The notes: a model not told the origin generated them from the letters alone. DNA of 64,000 bases from Astropecten irregularis (GCA_963971285.1 OZ020244.1:16182001-16246000); one strand, 5' to 3'; shown: positions 42,301-53,205, counted from the stretch's first letter. Translations and numbers: made by a program.

Positions 42301-43463
42301 GGGACAAATAGCACAACTTATCAAAGATTATTTTGTGCGGGTAAAGACTTGATCATTTTCTCTTGCGTGGCACTTATCATTTCGCGGCATTTTCCCGAAA
42401 TACCATCAAATTACCGTTTGCGTTCAATGCGTTGCATGTGTATACATACATAATTACCCACAATGGGAGTAAATCAGTGCTGTGATGCAACTTTTATATG
42501 GTGTCTTATCTACAATCCCCAGGAAAAATCATGTCTTAAATTGTGGATTTGTTGTCAGAGGTCACTAAATAATCATTTGCAAAAGGAAGTATGGTTGTAC
42601 ACAATAGTGTGAATAAATCGCTAATTTGCCATTAATTAGTGATGATCTTAATTAGAAACCCCAAACATTATTTTGTATGTCTTAAATAAATGTTTTTATT
42701 CATGTGGAGTTATGTTTTATCCATAGCTGTAATCGAAATTGATGTGCAGCCTCTTTTTTTATAAGTTCAATTTTAAGGTCCTAATATACCCTGGGTCCAA
42801 ACACCCCATCTTATATACAAACACCCCATTATTATCTACAAACACCCCCATCTTATCTACAAACCCCAGGAAAAATCATGTCTTAAATTGTGTATTTGTT
42901 GTCAGAGGTCACTAAATGATCATTTGCTAAATGAATTTTGGTTGTACTCAAAAGTGTGAATAAATCGCTAATTGGCCGTTAATTAGTTATGGTCTTAATT
43001 AGAAACCCCAGACATTTGTATGTCTTAAATTGCATTTTTATTCATCTAGAGTTATGTTTTATCCATAGCTGTAATCAAAATTGATGTACAGACTCTTTTT
43101 TATAAGTTTAATTTTGAAGGACCCAATGAGTCCAAACACCCCATGCCTTATGTACAAAACCCCCATATTATCTACAAACACCCCCGTCTTATCTACAAAC
43201 CCCAGGAAAAATCATGTCTTAAATTGTGGATTTGTTGTCAGGGGTCACTAAATGATCATTTGCAAAAGGAATTTTTGTTGTACTCAAAAGTTTGAATAAA
43301 TCGATATTTGGGGCAACTTTGGTGCCCCAGGGGGCCCAAAGCCCAGGGGTGTGCAACTTAAGACGCCCCATTCTCTCATTCGTACATTAAATCCAATAGA
43401 AATATGCACTCAAACCTTTTGTACTCAACATTATGATTAAAACCCAGCTAGCTCTCCAACTAC
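39331..43463. mobile_element. Giant inverted-repeat (fold-back) element
   Basis: The left end GTTGGAGAGCTAGCTGGG is mirrored exactly by the right end CCCAGCTAGCTCTCCAAC. The arms stay closely matched for about 1.5 kb; for example 'caaagttgccccaaatatcg' pairs with 'cgatatttggggcaactttg' and 'gtaccgtcccgtgatcgaat' with 'attcgatcacgggacggtac'. The centre lies near 41830. Each arm contains three ~340-bp direct repeats with 'gggtgtttgtagataa' words. TA dinucleotides flank it. No transposase is encoded. A LINE fragment interrupts the left arm. Confidence 0.9.
40656..41394 (+). mobile_element. LINE fragment nested in the left arm
   Basis: This block has no partner in the right arm. It encodes pieces of a LINE C-terminal tail: LQNKALNIFRIDEPLKFG, then LSYRRNVSLLCVFYRHFF, and IPRTSRMWN in another frame. 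The 6-bp word TCCAAG borders both sides (about 40650-40655 and 41395-41400), as expected for a target duplication. Confidence 0.7.
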
Positions 43464-44007
43464 TTCTGAAGGCTTTATCAGACAACGCTCAGGGTTCAGG
43501 CTTTGGTGGCATAATTATTTGAACTCTCTCCCTTGTTTCTCAAGTTGAAGATGTTCCGTTTATGAAACGCTACATCGCTACTGTGGAAAAGTTCTACAGT
43601 GAGATCGTTCGTCTGGTAGGAGTACACGAGCATGATGTCGACTACCCTCGGGATATTATCGATGTCTTCTATCGTGAGATGCAAATCAAAGAGCAGCAAG
43701 GTGTTCAGTCGCTGGCCTTGCAGCCTGAGAACATATACCTTATTGTGTCCGAATTGTTCGGTGCTGGATCCGAGACTACCGCCACTACTCTCCGTTGGGG
43801 CATGCTGTATATGATGGCACATCCTGAGATACTGGCTCGCGTTCAGCAAGAGTTGGATCAAGCCACAAGCCGCAATCGTCTCCCAAGGATTTCAGACAAG
43901 CCTGATCTACCTTACACCGAGGCGGTGATCTGTGATATCCAGCGCATGGGGACCATCACTCCAGTAGCAGTACCTCACATGTCCTCCGAGGATACCGTAG
44001 TTAACGG
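43464..44007 (+). pseudogene. P450 exon with I-helix and K-helix
   Basis: Opens with LKALSDN in the frame of the previous exon when the insertion is ignored, then meets TGA near 43514. From about 43546 it reads VEDVPFMKRYIATVEKF, YPRDIIDV, the oxygen-binding LFGAGSETTATTLRW and YTEAVICDIQRMG. The last block is the K helix, where the invariant Glu of ExxR is Asp. A donor (CGG|GTAATT) closes the exon. A polypyrimidine acceptor-like stretch (cttgtttctcaag) ends at 43545 and might mark an older splice site. Confidence 0.88.
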
Positions 44008-44029
44008 GTAATTAAATGTTATAATTGAT

Positions 44030-44350
44030 AACAAACCAAAACAGAAATGTTAACAGATTTACGTATAACTTACAGAGTATAAAGACGTTAATGGTAGAAA
44101 CATACTGTGAAAATTATTTCTGCCTGAAATGCTGTATTTACCAACACCAAATTATCAAACCAAACACCAAAACATTTTTTATCTTGGCGAGTTAAAAAAT
44201 GAGACAGCTATTCCCACACAATTGGCATAAAAATTGGTTTTTCGTCTTTCCTTTTTTACTGTTTCCAATGATCAATTGAGCTGAAAATGTTACAGGTTTG
44301 TTTTTATTCCAAGACAAATCAAATTATGAGCAGCCTGCAGCTATTCCGTC
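44030..44350. repeat. Partial M1 and M2 sequences in the P450 intron
   Basis: 44030-44195 matches M1 interior words ('cagaaatgttaacagattta', 'tgcctgaaatgctgtattta'). 44280-44350 resembles the M2 tail ('gttacaggttt', 'ccgtcacctttac'). Confidence 0.5.
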
Positions 44351-44432
44351 ACCTTTACCAGTGTTGTACAATGTACATGCCCTATAAAGTTGGAACAATC
44401 TTTTCTTCATACATTTGTTTGTATAATCCGGC

Positions 44433-46123
44433 ATTAAAGGTAGTATCATACTTTGGTAAAAATCGAAAACAGAAATGTTCACAGATTTACGTATAACTTA
44501 CAGGGTATGAAGATGGTGGTGGTAGAAACAGGCGTTAACATTTTTCCGCCCGAAATGGTGTATTTATCCAGAAATTAGTAAAACAACGACCGGAAATCTT
44601 TTTGATCTTTTAAAAGATCAAAAATAAAAGAGAAAAGACTTAAGAAATACTGTGGCTGTTATTCACTGTTCAGTATTCAGTATTCAATCAACATTTATTT
44701 CCATACCATGCTAAGAAAGAATACAACATCAACAAGTACATATGTAGGTTTACAAAATTTACATAGCAGTAATCATGTTGGAAGCGAAAAAATAACGTTG
44801 GTACGGAGGCATCTTCTAGAAGCCGAGGCTTGTGGCGAGATGCCTAGGACAGACATACACAGAACAATAACAAGACAAGAACAAGACATTCACACAAACA
44901 CACTGACGGTTGGACCGGGACAGAACCTGAACAGTAAGCTATACTTCTGAACTACAAAAGTAATAAGAATACAAATAAGAAGCAAGCTATGCAAGATACT
45001 TGGAAATAAGAGCTTTTTTGTAGGCTCGTTTGAATCTACCCACAGAAGAGAGCGACCTGACAGAATCGTCAATGGCATTCCAGAGACAAGGCCCACTGAA
45101 ACGAAGTGTATTTAATGAATATGAAGTGCGAGTATATGGTACGTATAGATGTGCTTTGTTGCGAGAGCTAGTGGGATACCCATGAGTGTCACGAATTGAA
45201 GTGAAAAATGAAGAAAAGGATGAAGGTAATAAGTTATTAGTAAATTTGTACATAAAGATGCCCGTGTGGAGTTTATTAATTTCTGGAAGTGCTAGAGTAT
45301 GTAATTGGTGAAAAAGGGGTGCAGTATGCTCCCGAGGGTGTGAGTATATGTGCAGATCCTAATAGCTCTTTTTTGGGCGGTGATAAGTAAATGGAGTTTG
45401 TTATTGGAAGCGCGTGCCCATACGATATTACAATAGTTGAGATAGGGAAGAATTAGAGAGTTATATAACAAGATTAATGATTTCGAAGGAAGAAATGTAC
45501 GAAGCTTAGAAATGACACCAGTGTTGCGTGAAATTGTTTTAGTGATAGAGGAGATGTGGTCAGACCAAGATAATTTGTCATCGATGATCGTGCCTAAAAA
45601 GTTAAGAGAGTGGACTTTGGTGATAGGAAGATTATCAATTTGGAGAAAAGGTGTGCTTGAGAGGATTTGCTGAAGAGCATGAATTTGGTTTTACTGTGAT
45701 TGAGAGAAAGTTTGTTGGCTTTGAACCAGGAAGAGACTTTGATCAGCTCGGTATTCATGATGTTTAAGGAGGTATGTATATTGGAGTCAGAGTAGGTAAT
45801 GGTTGTGTCGTCAGCAAAAAGGGTGAATGAAAGATGGGAAGAGGAAACATTCAAGTCGTTGATGTTTAACATTAAAAGAAGAGGACCAAGAATTGAACCT
45901 TGTGGAACACCGTGTTGAATTTCTTGGCTTGAAGAATTAACGTTTTTGAAAGAGGTGTACTGTTGCCTGTTGGTGATATATGATTTTGTTCTCTCAAAAG
46001 GTGGGCACCGTATGGGACTGACATTTTCACAGATGACTGTTACTGTATCTGTCTTCATATTTTTTTTCCATGAATATGTATTTCTTTGATAAAAACCAAA
46101 GTATGATTTTACCTTTAAAACAA
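44433..46123. mobile_element. M1 MITE split by a LINE
   Basis: Left end 'ttaaaggtagtatcatactt' runs normally to 'gctgttattcactgtt' at about 44667. The element resumes at about 45990 with 'tctcaaaaggtgggcaccgt' and ends 'aaagtatgattttaccttta'. TTAA-like edges are present on both sides. Confidence 0.85.
44668..45990 (-). mobile_element. 5'-truncated non-LTR retrotransposon
   Basis: The minus strand encodes the second half of a reverse transcriptase: HGVPQGSILGPLL (motif B region), SFTLFADDTTI (catalytic FADD) and LSLNHSKTKFMLF. It also encodes the C-terminal tail with RTSYSLNTLRFSGPCLWN. The palm begins just inside the 5' break, and the endonuclease and ORF1 are gone. It ends 'ggtatggaaataaatgttga' and a short TTGAATACTGAATACTGAA tail. 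One frame change separates the two coding blocks. Clade is Jockey-like by appearance; not proven. Confidence 0.85.
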
Positions 46124-46207
46124 CCAACATTTTAGGGCAATCCAAGACATGCATTGGACAAAAAAATAAAAATAAAATGCCTCTTTTTATTATTATTCTT
46201 TGTTAAG

Positions 46208-46365
46208 CTACAATATTTCGAAGGGTACAATGGTAGTATCCAATCTATGGCACAACCATTACGACCCTTCGGTGTGGGACGAGCCTGACAAGTTTCGCCC
46301 GGAGAGATTCCGGATCAAAGACGGGAAGTTTCAACCCCGTGAGGAGCTGATACCCTTTGGCATTG
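46208..46365 (+). CDS. P450 exon with the PERF region
   Basis: Acceptor ctttgttaag; the exon encodes NISKGTMVVSNLWHNHYD, WDEPDKFRPERF and ELIPFGIG before the donor ATTG|GTAAGT. FRPERF is the conserved PERF-type motif, and the exon ends inside the heme loop. No lesion in this exon. Confidence 0.93.
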
Positions 46366-46550
46366 GTAAGTGGTGCTCACTCCAAAACGCCACAATGTCT
46401 CTATACTAACACAATGAAATTGAAAAGAAAATTGTCCCTCCGTTCCCAAGCAGGCATTTAAAAGCTCCGGTGCTCCGGTGCGCCACCATGAGTTTGCAAC
46501 GCATTAGCCAATTTGTTGACAAACTAATCATCTCTGCACATGCGCAGTTT

Positions 46551-46765
46551 GTCGACAAAAATACACGGGTTTACACTTCCAAAAAAGCGCATGCGTGATA
46601 GTGCCCCGTTTTGAAGTCGCGATTCAAACTGCCGAAGTGTAAACCCGTGTATTGTCTTCGACAATGGACGGGCTTACACTTAGAAAAGTGCGCATGCGTG
46701 GAAGTGCCTCGTTTTGAAGTTGCGATCAAAATCCAAGATGGCCGCCGAAGTGTAAACCCGTGTAT
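46551..46765. mobile_element. Two adjacent M6 MITE copies
   Basis: Two ~100-bp units each carry TACACGGGTTTACACTT-type ends and 'gcgcatgcgtg', 'cgttttgaagt'. They are arranged head to tail with about 15 bases between. They match 6443-6543 in reverse. Confidence 0.75.
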
Positions 46766-46846
46766 TAAATCCGCGCATTATGATTGGCCAACGCGTTACA
46801 AACTCATGGTGGCGCACTATTGTGAATCACCCGTGTTGATCACATG

Positions 46847-47044
46847 GCGTTTACGAAACGGAGGCTCCGGCTCCATTTCGTGAATCCATTATTAGCTGCG
46901 GTTCGGAAGTAGATTCTCTTGTTTGAAAAGGAAAACAGAGCTTCAGATTTTTCAATGAAAATCTACAACCTATATTTTCAGCATGGATGTCAGAGCTGAA
47001 TCCTGAGCCCGAGCCTGAGCCTAAGCCTCTGTTTCGTAAATGCA
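46847..47044. mobile_element. M3 MITE copy
   Basis: Ends 'ggcgtttacgaaacggaggc' and 'gcctctgtttcgtaaatgc', interior 'gcctgagcctaagcc'. It lies in the last P450 intron. Confidence 0.75.
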
Positions 47045-47271
47045 CACAATCTCGCTTGATGAAATGATATGGTTGTCTCTCTTCACTCGAACTACATGTA
47101 TATCGTTCCATGTTTGCTTTTATTATACCAACCAATTATTCAGCTCCAAATGGAGCACTTCAAACTAAGTTCTTAGAGTCTACATTATTTTGACGACTGC
47201 TTCAAGAATACTAGTTTCTGTATTTGGATTTAAATACAATTTCATGTGATAATTTGCTGATGGCTGTTTCA

Positions 47272-47632
47272 AGGTGTAGTACTTGATTGGTAACATACCC
47301 AAACAGAACTGTTCACAGATTTACATATAACTATCAGGGTATATGAAGATGGTGATGCATACCGTTAAAATATTTCCGCCTTAAATGATGTATTTATCCA
47401 GAAATTAGTCAAACAAAGACCGAAAACAGTTTTGATCTCGGGGTAAGTTTAAAACCATCCTTTATGTTTTATAAGAAAAGTTTAAGTCCGGTTTTCACTA
47501 TTGTCTCGTGACTCAGATGTCCGATTGGGTTCAAATTTTGACAGGTTTATCATTTCATGTAGATGCTGGATCAGACAAAGTGTTGTTCTGTGACCTTTTT
47601 ATACCGATCATGTATTATACCTTTAAACCCCT
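47272..47632. repeat. M2 interspersed element
   Basis: Runs from 'gtagtacttgattggtaaca' to 'gttctgtgacctttttatac' with the usual 'gttttgatctcggggtaag' core. In the last P450 intron. Confidence 0.6.
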
Positions 47633-47727
47633 TTTTAGCACAAAATTCAAAACCCTATTATTGCAATATTAGTGTTTCTTATAATGCTTATAAACTGAAA
47701 TTTGTTTTGTCAAAAACCCAATTCCAG

Positions 47728-47909
47728 GTCGCCGTGTCTGTATTGGTGAACATCTGGCTAAGATGGAGCTCTTTATCGTCTTCAGCTACCTCCTGTATCA
47801 TTTCACCATCAAGAAGCCCAAAGATGCTCCACCTTTAACATTGAAAGGAAAGAATGGGATTTTAAATTCACCAGTGAAATTTGAAATGTGTGCCATTCCA
47901 AGGGAGTGA
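47728..47909 (+). CDS. P450 last exon with the heme-binding cysteine
   Basis: Acceptor caattccag. Opens RRVCIGEHLAKMELF, which completes the F-x-x-G-x-R-x-C-x-G signature begun in the previous exon and supplies the heme thiolate cysteine. It ends at TGA 47907-47909 after KFEMCAIPRE. Length and end position are normal for CYP2 proteins. Confidence 0.93.
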
Positions 47910-47924
47910 GTACGCCCAGACGGC

Positions 47925-48248
47925 AATTCGAGCCCACGGTTTTGAATGGCGCCCTCTTTTGATTAAAACAAGAAAATGTGGTGGTGTCAGTATATTGTTT
48001 TGTACACCGCCAATCATCTTTTATTGAAATCTGGGAAGCGAAAAGCTAATCATGAGCAAAAGACCGGTGGGGAAATCTGGGACATGTTGTCCATGCTGAA
48101 TATTCTTCTAAGTTCATGTTCCTTTCAGGAATAAACCACACATCACGTACCGAGCTGGAGTTGTAGTGCATTTAGATCGATAAAAACCACTGCAGCTTCT
48201 TGTTTTAATTAAAAGAGGGCGCCATTCAAAACCGTGTGCTCGGATTAC
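47925..48248. mobile_element. Fold-back element in the P450 3' UTR
   Basis: 'cacggttttgaatggcgccc' and the following 'tcttttgattaaaacaag' on the left are mirrored on the right by 'cttgttttaattaaaagagg' and 'gcgccattcaaaaccgtg'. Arms are about 45 bp and the whole about 325 bp. It starts only about 16 bases after the P450 stop. Confidence 0.85.
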
Positions 48249-48554
48249 TATGTGGCTTTGTCCCAGCTTTGTGTCAAAAGTATACAAGAAGACGAACATT
48301 ACATAATAGTGTTCCTACTGTTTTATTATGGGAATTAACAATTTCTTGATTTTTTTTTCAACAAAGATGACAAGATTGCTAAAGAGAGCATTATTTGACC
48401 GTTCTTCAAATTGCTTATACATTCGTATCAAATGGGAATAATCATCTAGACATGTTGTTATCAATTAAACTTAGAATCATGTAATAAACTCTCAAAAATG
48501 TCTACAACTCAAGTTTGAGAGATGATATCTTTTATGTTCCTGATCTATGAACGA

Positions 48555-48885
48555 TAAAACTGGTATCAATGGAAAGCTTCATTATTCCTCTTTACAATGA
48601 TGTGTCATCTGTTGTGATTATGTAATCATCATGAATGTTAATTTCTCCTGAATAAGTCAGAAGTGAACTGTTGTAAAATGCAAATGAGAATACACTATGT
48701 TTGGACCGTGCTTTCTCGCATCAGTGCATCAACACCATTCAAACAATGAATTTTGCAACATTTCATTTTTGACATTGCGGCACATTTTATCAGGACTGTA
48801 CATTCCACGATAACGTTATCATAACAAATGACACATCATTGTAAAGAGGAATAATCACGCTTTCCAATGATACCATATTCACATA
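48555..48885. repeat. Inverted repeat, ~55-bp arms
   Basis: 'tattcctctttacaatgatg' on the left pairs with 'catcattgtaaagaggaata' on the right, and the neighbours 'tgtcatctgttgtgat' and 'atcataacaaatgaca' also pair. The outer words 'caagtttgagagatg' (48510) and 'ctcaaacttgagttg' (48916) may extend the arms. Confidence 0.75.
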
Positions 48886-49259
48886 TGATGATTGAGCAAT
48901 AAGAAATGTATTACCCCTCAAACTTGAGTTGCAAAACTTTTTCTGAGGAGTTTTACTTTACTTGCATATACAAGACGAAATAGTATTATGTAGAATTAGA
49001 ATGTATTCACGTCAGTTTCTCTTTATTTTAACCATTTGTGATATTTTCGCTTTCGTTTCAAAAAGTAGGCCTATATTAAAGGTAATTTCATAGTTTGTGA
49101 GCAAAATTACCAATTCTCGCCAATTTAAAAGTAATTCACTTTACCGTATCGATAATAATGTAGCCCTTCATGTGAATGCTCAAGACAACTTTTACATACA
49201 TGTATAATAATTCAATCATTATTTTAGTTTAGAAAAAAATCCTTTATTGCTTAGTCAAC

Positions 49260-49804
49260 TATACGGAGCTCTAGAGGTGCCATCCGACTTGTTGAGATTC
49301 TGAGAAAAGTATGTTGGGATGCATATGACGACATAATTACGGGCAAGATGTCGACATCCTGAGATTATTTATCACGGGATGACGACATCCTAAAATCAAG
49401 ATGACGACATCCTGAGATAATTTATTACGGGATGACGACATTCTGAAATCAAGATGACGACATCCTGAGATAATATATCACGGGATGACGACACCCTGAG
49501 ATAATTTATCATGGGATGACGACATCCTGAGATAATTTATCACGGGATGACGACATCCTAAAATCAAGATGACGACATCCTGAGATAATTTATCACGGGA
49601 TGACGACATCCTGAGATAATTTATCATGGGATGACGACATCCTAAAATCAAGATGTCAAGATCATTATCTTGAATAATCATCCTGTGATATTAAATCATT
49701 TCAGGATGTCGTCATCTTGCACGTAATAATCATGTCGTCATTGCATCCCGAGATAATTTATGTCAGGATCTCAACATGTCGGATGGCACCTCTAGAGCTC
49801 CGTA
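49260..49804. mobile_element. Fold-back element with internal minisatellite
   Basis: Terminal inverted repeats TACGGAGCTCTAGAGGTGCC and its complement, about 27 bp, bound the element. The word GTCAAC stands outside each end within a likely 8-bp target duplication (GTCAACTA against GTCAACAA). The interior is a run of 'gggatgacgacatcctgaga' plus 'taatttatcac' units (about 49330-49640), with a partly inverted stretch (49690-49760). Confidence 0.85.
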
Positions 49805-50155
49805 GTCAACAAACAGGTTACAAAATTTATTTTAATGACACTAAAGTATACTTAGCGAATTAACGTGCGCGCGAGTAGAAGTGATCTCATGTTTACATTT
49901 GTTTTATTCTTTCAACAAAGGTGACAAGAAAGACCGCTTTTTTGACATTTTTCAAATTGCTTGTAAATTCGTGTAAACAAGTAATCATCATGTGCACATT
50001 TTATATCAATTAACCATAGGAATTATGAAATACTTTGATAGTTGCATATACGAGACATTGCGGAATAGTGTATAGAATTAGAATGTATTCACGTCAGTTT
50101 ATCTTTATTTCTAATGTTTTAACCATTTTAGCTTTCATTTGAAATCTTATGTGAA

Positions 50156-50513
50156 AGGTAATATCATACTTTGGTTTTTGTGAAAGAAAAGCAGATTCAT
50201 GGGCAAAAATATCAAGAAAGATACAGTAATAGTCGTCTGATCGAATCAGTCCCAGTCCCATACGATGCCCACGTCTTGAGAAAACTGAAAAACGCCCACA
50301 AAATTTTAAAATCTTATCACAGGACTTTTGATCTTTCGAAGATCAAAACTGTTTTTGGCCATTGGCTTTACTCTTCTGGGTAAATACAACATTTCAGGCA
50401 GAAAGAAATAACTGTATGTTTCTACCATCACCATCTTTATACCTTGTAAGTTATAGGTAAATCTGTGAAGGTTTCTGTTTCGGTATTACACCAAAGCATG
50501 ATACCTTTAAAGT
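50156..50513. mobile_element. TTAA-type MITE, family M1
   Basis: Ends 'aaaggtaatatcatactttg' and 'caaagcatgatacctttaaa', with the family's 'agattcatgggcaa' interior. Confidence 0.8.
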
Positions 50514-50870
50514 TTGTCAATTCTCAATTGGCAATACTCTCGCCAATTTAAAACTAATGTTTCAATTCAATTTAACTTTAATAATAATGTAGCACTTTTG
50601 AACGCTAAAGACAATTGGCATTACAGTAAATTCAATCACCGTTTAGTTCAACCAGTTCTTTTATAGCTAGACTAATCAACAAATAATTTGAGTCTTTAAA
50701 CTTTAACTAATAACAAGTAACGAATAACAAGTTCTGTATACTCAATAAATAAACATGCGCGCAAGTAGAAAATGGGCCTATGTATGTGTACCATCCTTGG
50801 TTTTTGCTCTGGTATCAACCATTTTACAAAACTACACCGGCCAGAGATGGCTAGTTCATCTACTGACTAT

Positions 50871-51100
50871 GGGCGCTCACGAAACGGAGGCCCAGGCTCC
50901 GGCTCTATTTCGTTAATCGGTATTCTAAGATAATCGGTAATAGAGGGTTTTGGCTGCGGTTTTGAAGTCGATTTTAAAAACCACAACCAGGCAGAAAGAA
51001 ATAACTGTATTATTAAAGATAAAGATTTTCAGCCTGAGCCTGAGCCTCGGAGCTCGCACCTGCGCCTGAGCCTAAGCCTGAGCCTGAGCCTGAGCCATCA
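50871..51100. repeat. M3 MITE copy, right end degenerate
   Basis: Begins 'gggcgctcacgaaacggagg' and carries 'cctgagcctgagcctcgg' and further 'cctgagcctaagcc' words. The right terminal repeat is not visible. It includes a short stretch of M1-like sequence ('aggcagaaagaaataactgt'). Confidence 0.6.
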
Positions 51101-51272
51101 AAGGCGAGCCATCAAAGCCAGGCATAATTTTAGAAGTATCTTATCATAATTACTGCGCTTGTCAAAAGTTAAGTTTTGGGCCAATTTTACGGCCCTGCTG
51201 AACACACAATTTGCTAACCATGAAATTTCTGTCTTAATAAAAGCGTATAAGGACCTCACATCCCTCAGTTCC

Positions 51273-51326
51273 ACTAGCCTGCTCAAGTCATCATCAGGAG
51301 ACTGATGATGACTTGAGCAGGCTAGT
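51273..51326. repeat. Perfect 26-bp-arm hairpin
   Basis: 'actagcctgctcaagtcatc' plus 'atcag' is followed after a couple of bases by its exact reverse complement. The remarkable precision suggests recent origin or constraint. Confidence 0.92.
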
Positions 51327-51539
51327 CGAAAAGTTGATATACACCTTATGCATAATTATGACAAGTGCGACGAAATAAGAAATGCGAAAGTACGAACGAG
51401 TCTTACTGCAAACCGATCCACATAAAAGCAAGTTAACAACCAAATGTCCATGTTGTGTATCACTTGTGATTGTTCTTTGGCTGTTGTTAACTGACCATGA
51501 ATATCAAAATAATGGAATTTCAATGGTGGTTTGTTTTAT

Positions 51540-51600
51540 TGAGCAGGACATTTTGTGCTAAGCATTTTTTGTGCTTAACAGCTCCATGGAATTGGCCCCA
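51540..51600. repeat. M5 MITE fragment
   Basis: Contains 'tgtgctaagcattttttgtg' and ends 'agctccatggaattggcccc', one terminus of the family best seen at 55988-56242. Confidence 0.55.
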
Positions 51601-52031
51601 TGCAGCTCATATTTTTTGTCATGCGACACGACATTCGTTTTTCATCGCTGAATTGCCAATAGAGGGCAGCAGGCACATTGCCACACATTTTGTGCTGGGC
51701 CTAGACTGGTTTCCAGTTCCTACTTTTTGACACGACTCGACTCAACAACGACATCTGACTTGAGGCAAGTCTACTAACCACTATTATGGCTCAGTCAGCA
51801 GCATACCTGCATCCAGAGCACGGAGGAGGAGTACCTTGATTTCATTGATTGCTTATATATCTTCATGTGCAAGATGTGACGGCACAGCACATAAGGAGCT
51901 TAGGCTGGTAAGGGAGGTACGGAGAAACCTAACACACTTGAAGAATTCGATTTTACGGTGGCTTTAAAAGGACGTACACCAGTTTGAAAGTGTCTTTTGA
52001 AACATGCATGATCACATCAACACATAAAGAA

Positions 52032-52406
52032 CAGGCGCGGTTCTACCGGGGGGGAAGGGGGGAGGTTGGTTGGTGGGCCCAACAATTTTGTCTAATACCT
52101 CCACCCCCCCCCCACCCCCCCCCCCCCCCCCCAAAAAAAAAAAAGAACAGAAAAAAAAAATACTGGATCTTTTCAGTTATTCAGCGCCTATTACATAAAA
52201 AAAACGCGTTGTGTAGGCTATAGGTGCATGTTTTTCGACCCCTAATAAGACATAGCAGAAGAAAGTGTAAGAAGAACGGTCTAGCCCCTCAAAAAATATT
52301 GGGTCTTCTTGCCCCCCCCCCCCCCCCCCCCCCAAAAAAAATAATAATAAATAAATAAATGGCTCTTCTAGCCCCCCAAAAAATATTGGCTCAAGAACCG
52401 CACCTG
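52032..52406. mobile_element. MITE with homopolymer G/C/A interior
   Basis: Terminal repeats CAGGCGCGGTTCT and AGAACCGCACCTG enclose long G, C and A runs. The sister copy at 56276-56621 has the same ends and the shared interior 'tgtttttcgacccctaataa'. The open frames reading poly-Gly or poly-Pro are artefacts. Confidence 0.8.
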
Positions 52407-52837
52407 ACAAAGAAGATTAGCAAATCATAAAATACTTTCGTTTCTAAACAGAAACGGTGACCGATTTTAATTGGAACAACGAGCGGCGTGTAGATAACCG
52501 GATGGAAAGTACTATATACCGACACGGTTTTGCAGACTGAGCTGTTATGTAACTAATCACCTCCGCCGAGGGCCCAACGTTTCGAGGCCTACGTAACAAG
52601 TCGTCCTAAGAGGTAGACCCATGCTGTCAATCATGATCGAACGTCTTGATGAGGGAGTTGATATGCGCGGAGCTGAGCGAAAACTATGTGGCAAGAGTTT
52701 TTTATGTGTAAAGATACCTGCACGGCGCACCTCCTTTAAAATAAATTTTCAACAAAGAAACTCGTTCTGTGGATAGGATCAGTTTAACAATCAAATTGGT
52801 TGATTTGATTTGATTTGATTCAAGTGAATTTTACTTT

Positions 52838-53205
52838 TAATGGCATTATCATACTTTGGTTTTTGTCAAAGAAATGCAGATTCATGAGCAAACATATCAA
52901 GAAAGATACAGAAACAGTCATCTGTGAAGTTTTCAGTCCCATGCGGTGCACACCTTTTTGAGAAAACAGTGAAAACGGCCACGTGTTTCCAATTTCCAAA
53001 GCCTTTCCACCGTTATTTTTTATCTTTAAAAGATCTAAATTGTTTTTGGTAATTACTTTTACTTTTATCTGGATAAATACAGCATTATTTTCTGGCAGCA
53101 AAAGTTTGACGGTATGCTCTACCATCACCATCGTTATACCGTGAAGTTATATAGGTAAATCTGCATGTGAAGATTTCTGTTTCGGTATACCGAAGTATGA
53201 TACAG
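52838..53205. mobile_element. TTAA-type MITE, family M1
   Basis: Ends 'tggcattatcatactttggt' and 'taccgaagtatgataca', with a standard interior. A (GATTT)n microsatellite stands just before it at about 52800-52820, possibly a LINE tail. Confidence 0.75.

Larger units (their letters stand above)
39066..47909 (+). pseudogene. CYP2-like cytochrome P450 gene, probably dead
   Basis: At least four coding blocks are recognised in the right order and phase. P450s of the CYP2 clan are heme monooxygenases of the endoplasmic reticulum acting on lipids, steroids or xenobiotics. Splice joints at 44007/46208 and 46365/47728 are in frame and recreate normal P450 sequence, including the heme loop PFGIG-RRVCIG. 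Against function: TAA at 39233-39235 within the FDP...GNAVSN region, a 4.1-kb inverted repeat inserted in an exon, a TGA near 43514, and the K-helix ExxR changed to DIQR. N-terminal exons with the membrane anchor were not found. The gene may be a recent pseudogene or the allele of an active gene. Confidence 0.85.

Noticed and set aside
39331-43463. The giant inverted repeat as a normal P450 intron
   Set aside because: The ends are exact inverted repeats with TA outside, there is no convincing donor at 39331, and the exon sequence resumes directly at the border.
52177-52410. Glycine-rich protein on the minus strand
   Set aside because: It is a reading of the poly-C run in a MITE.
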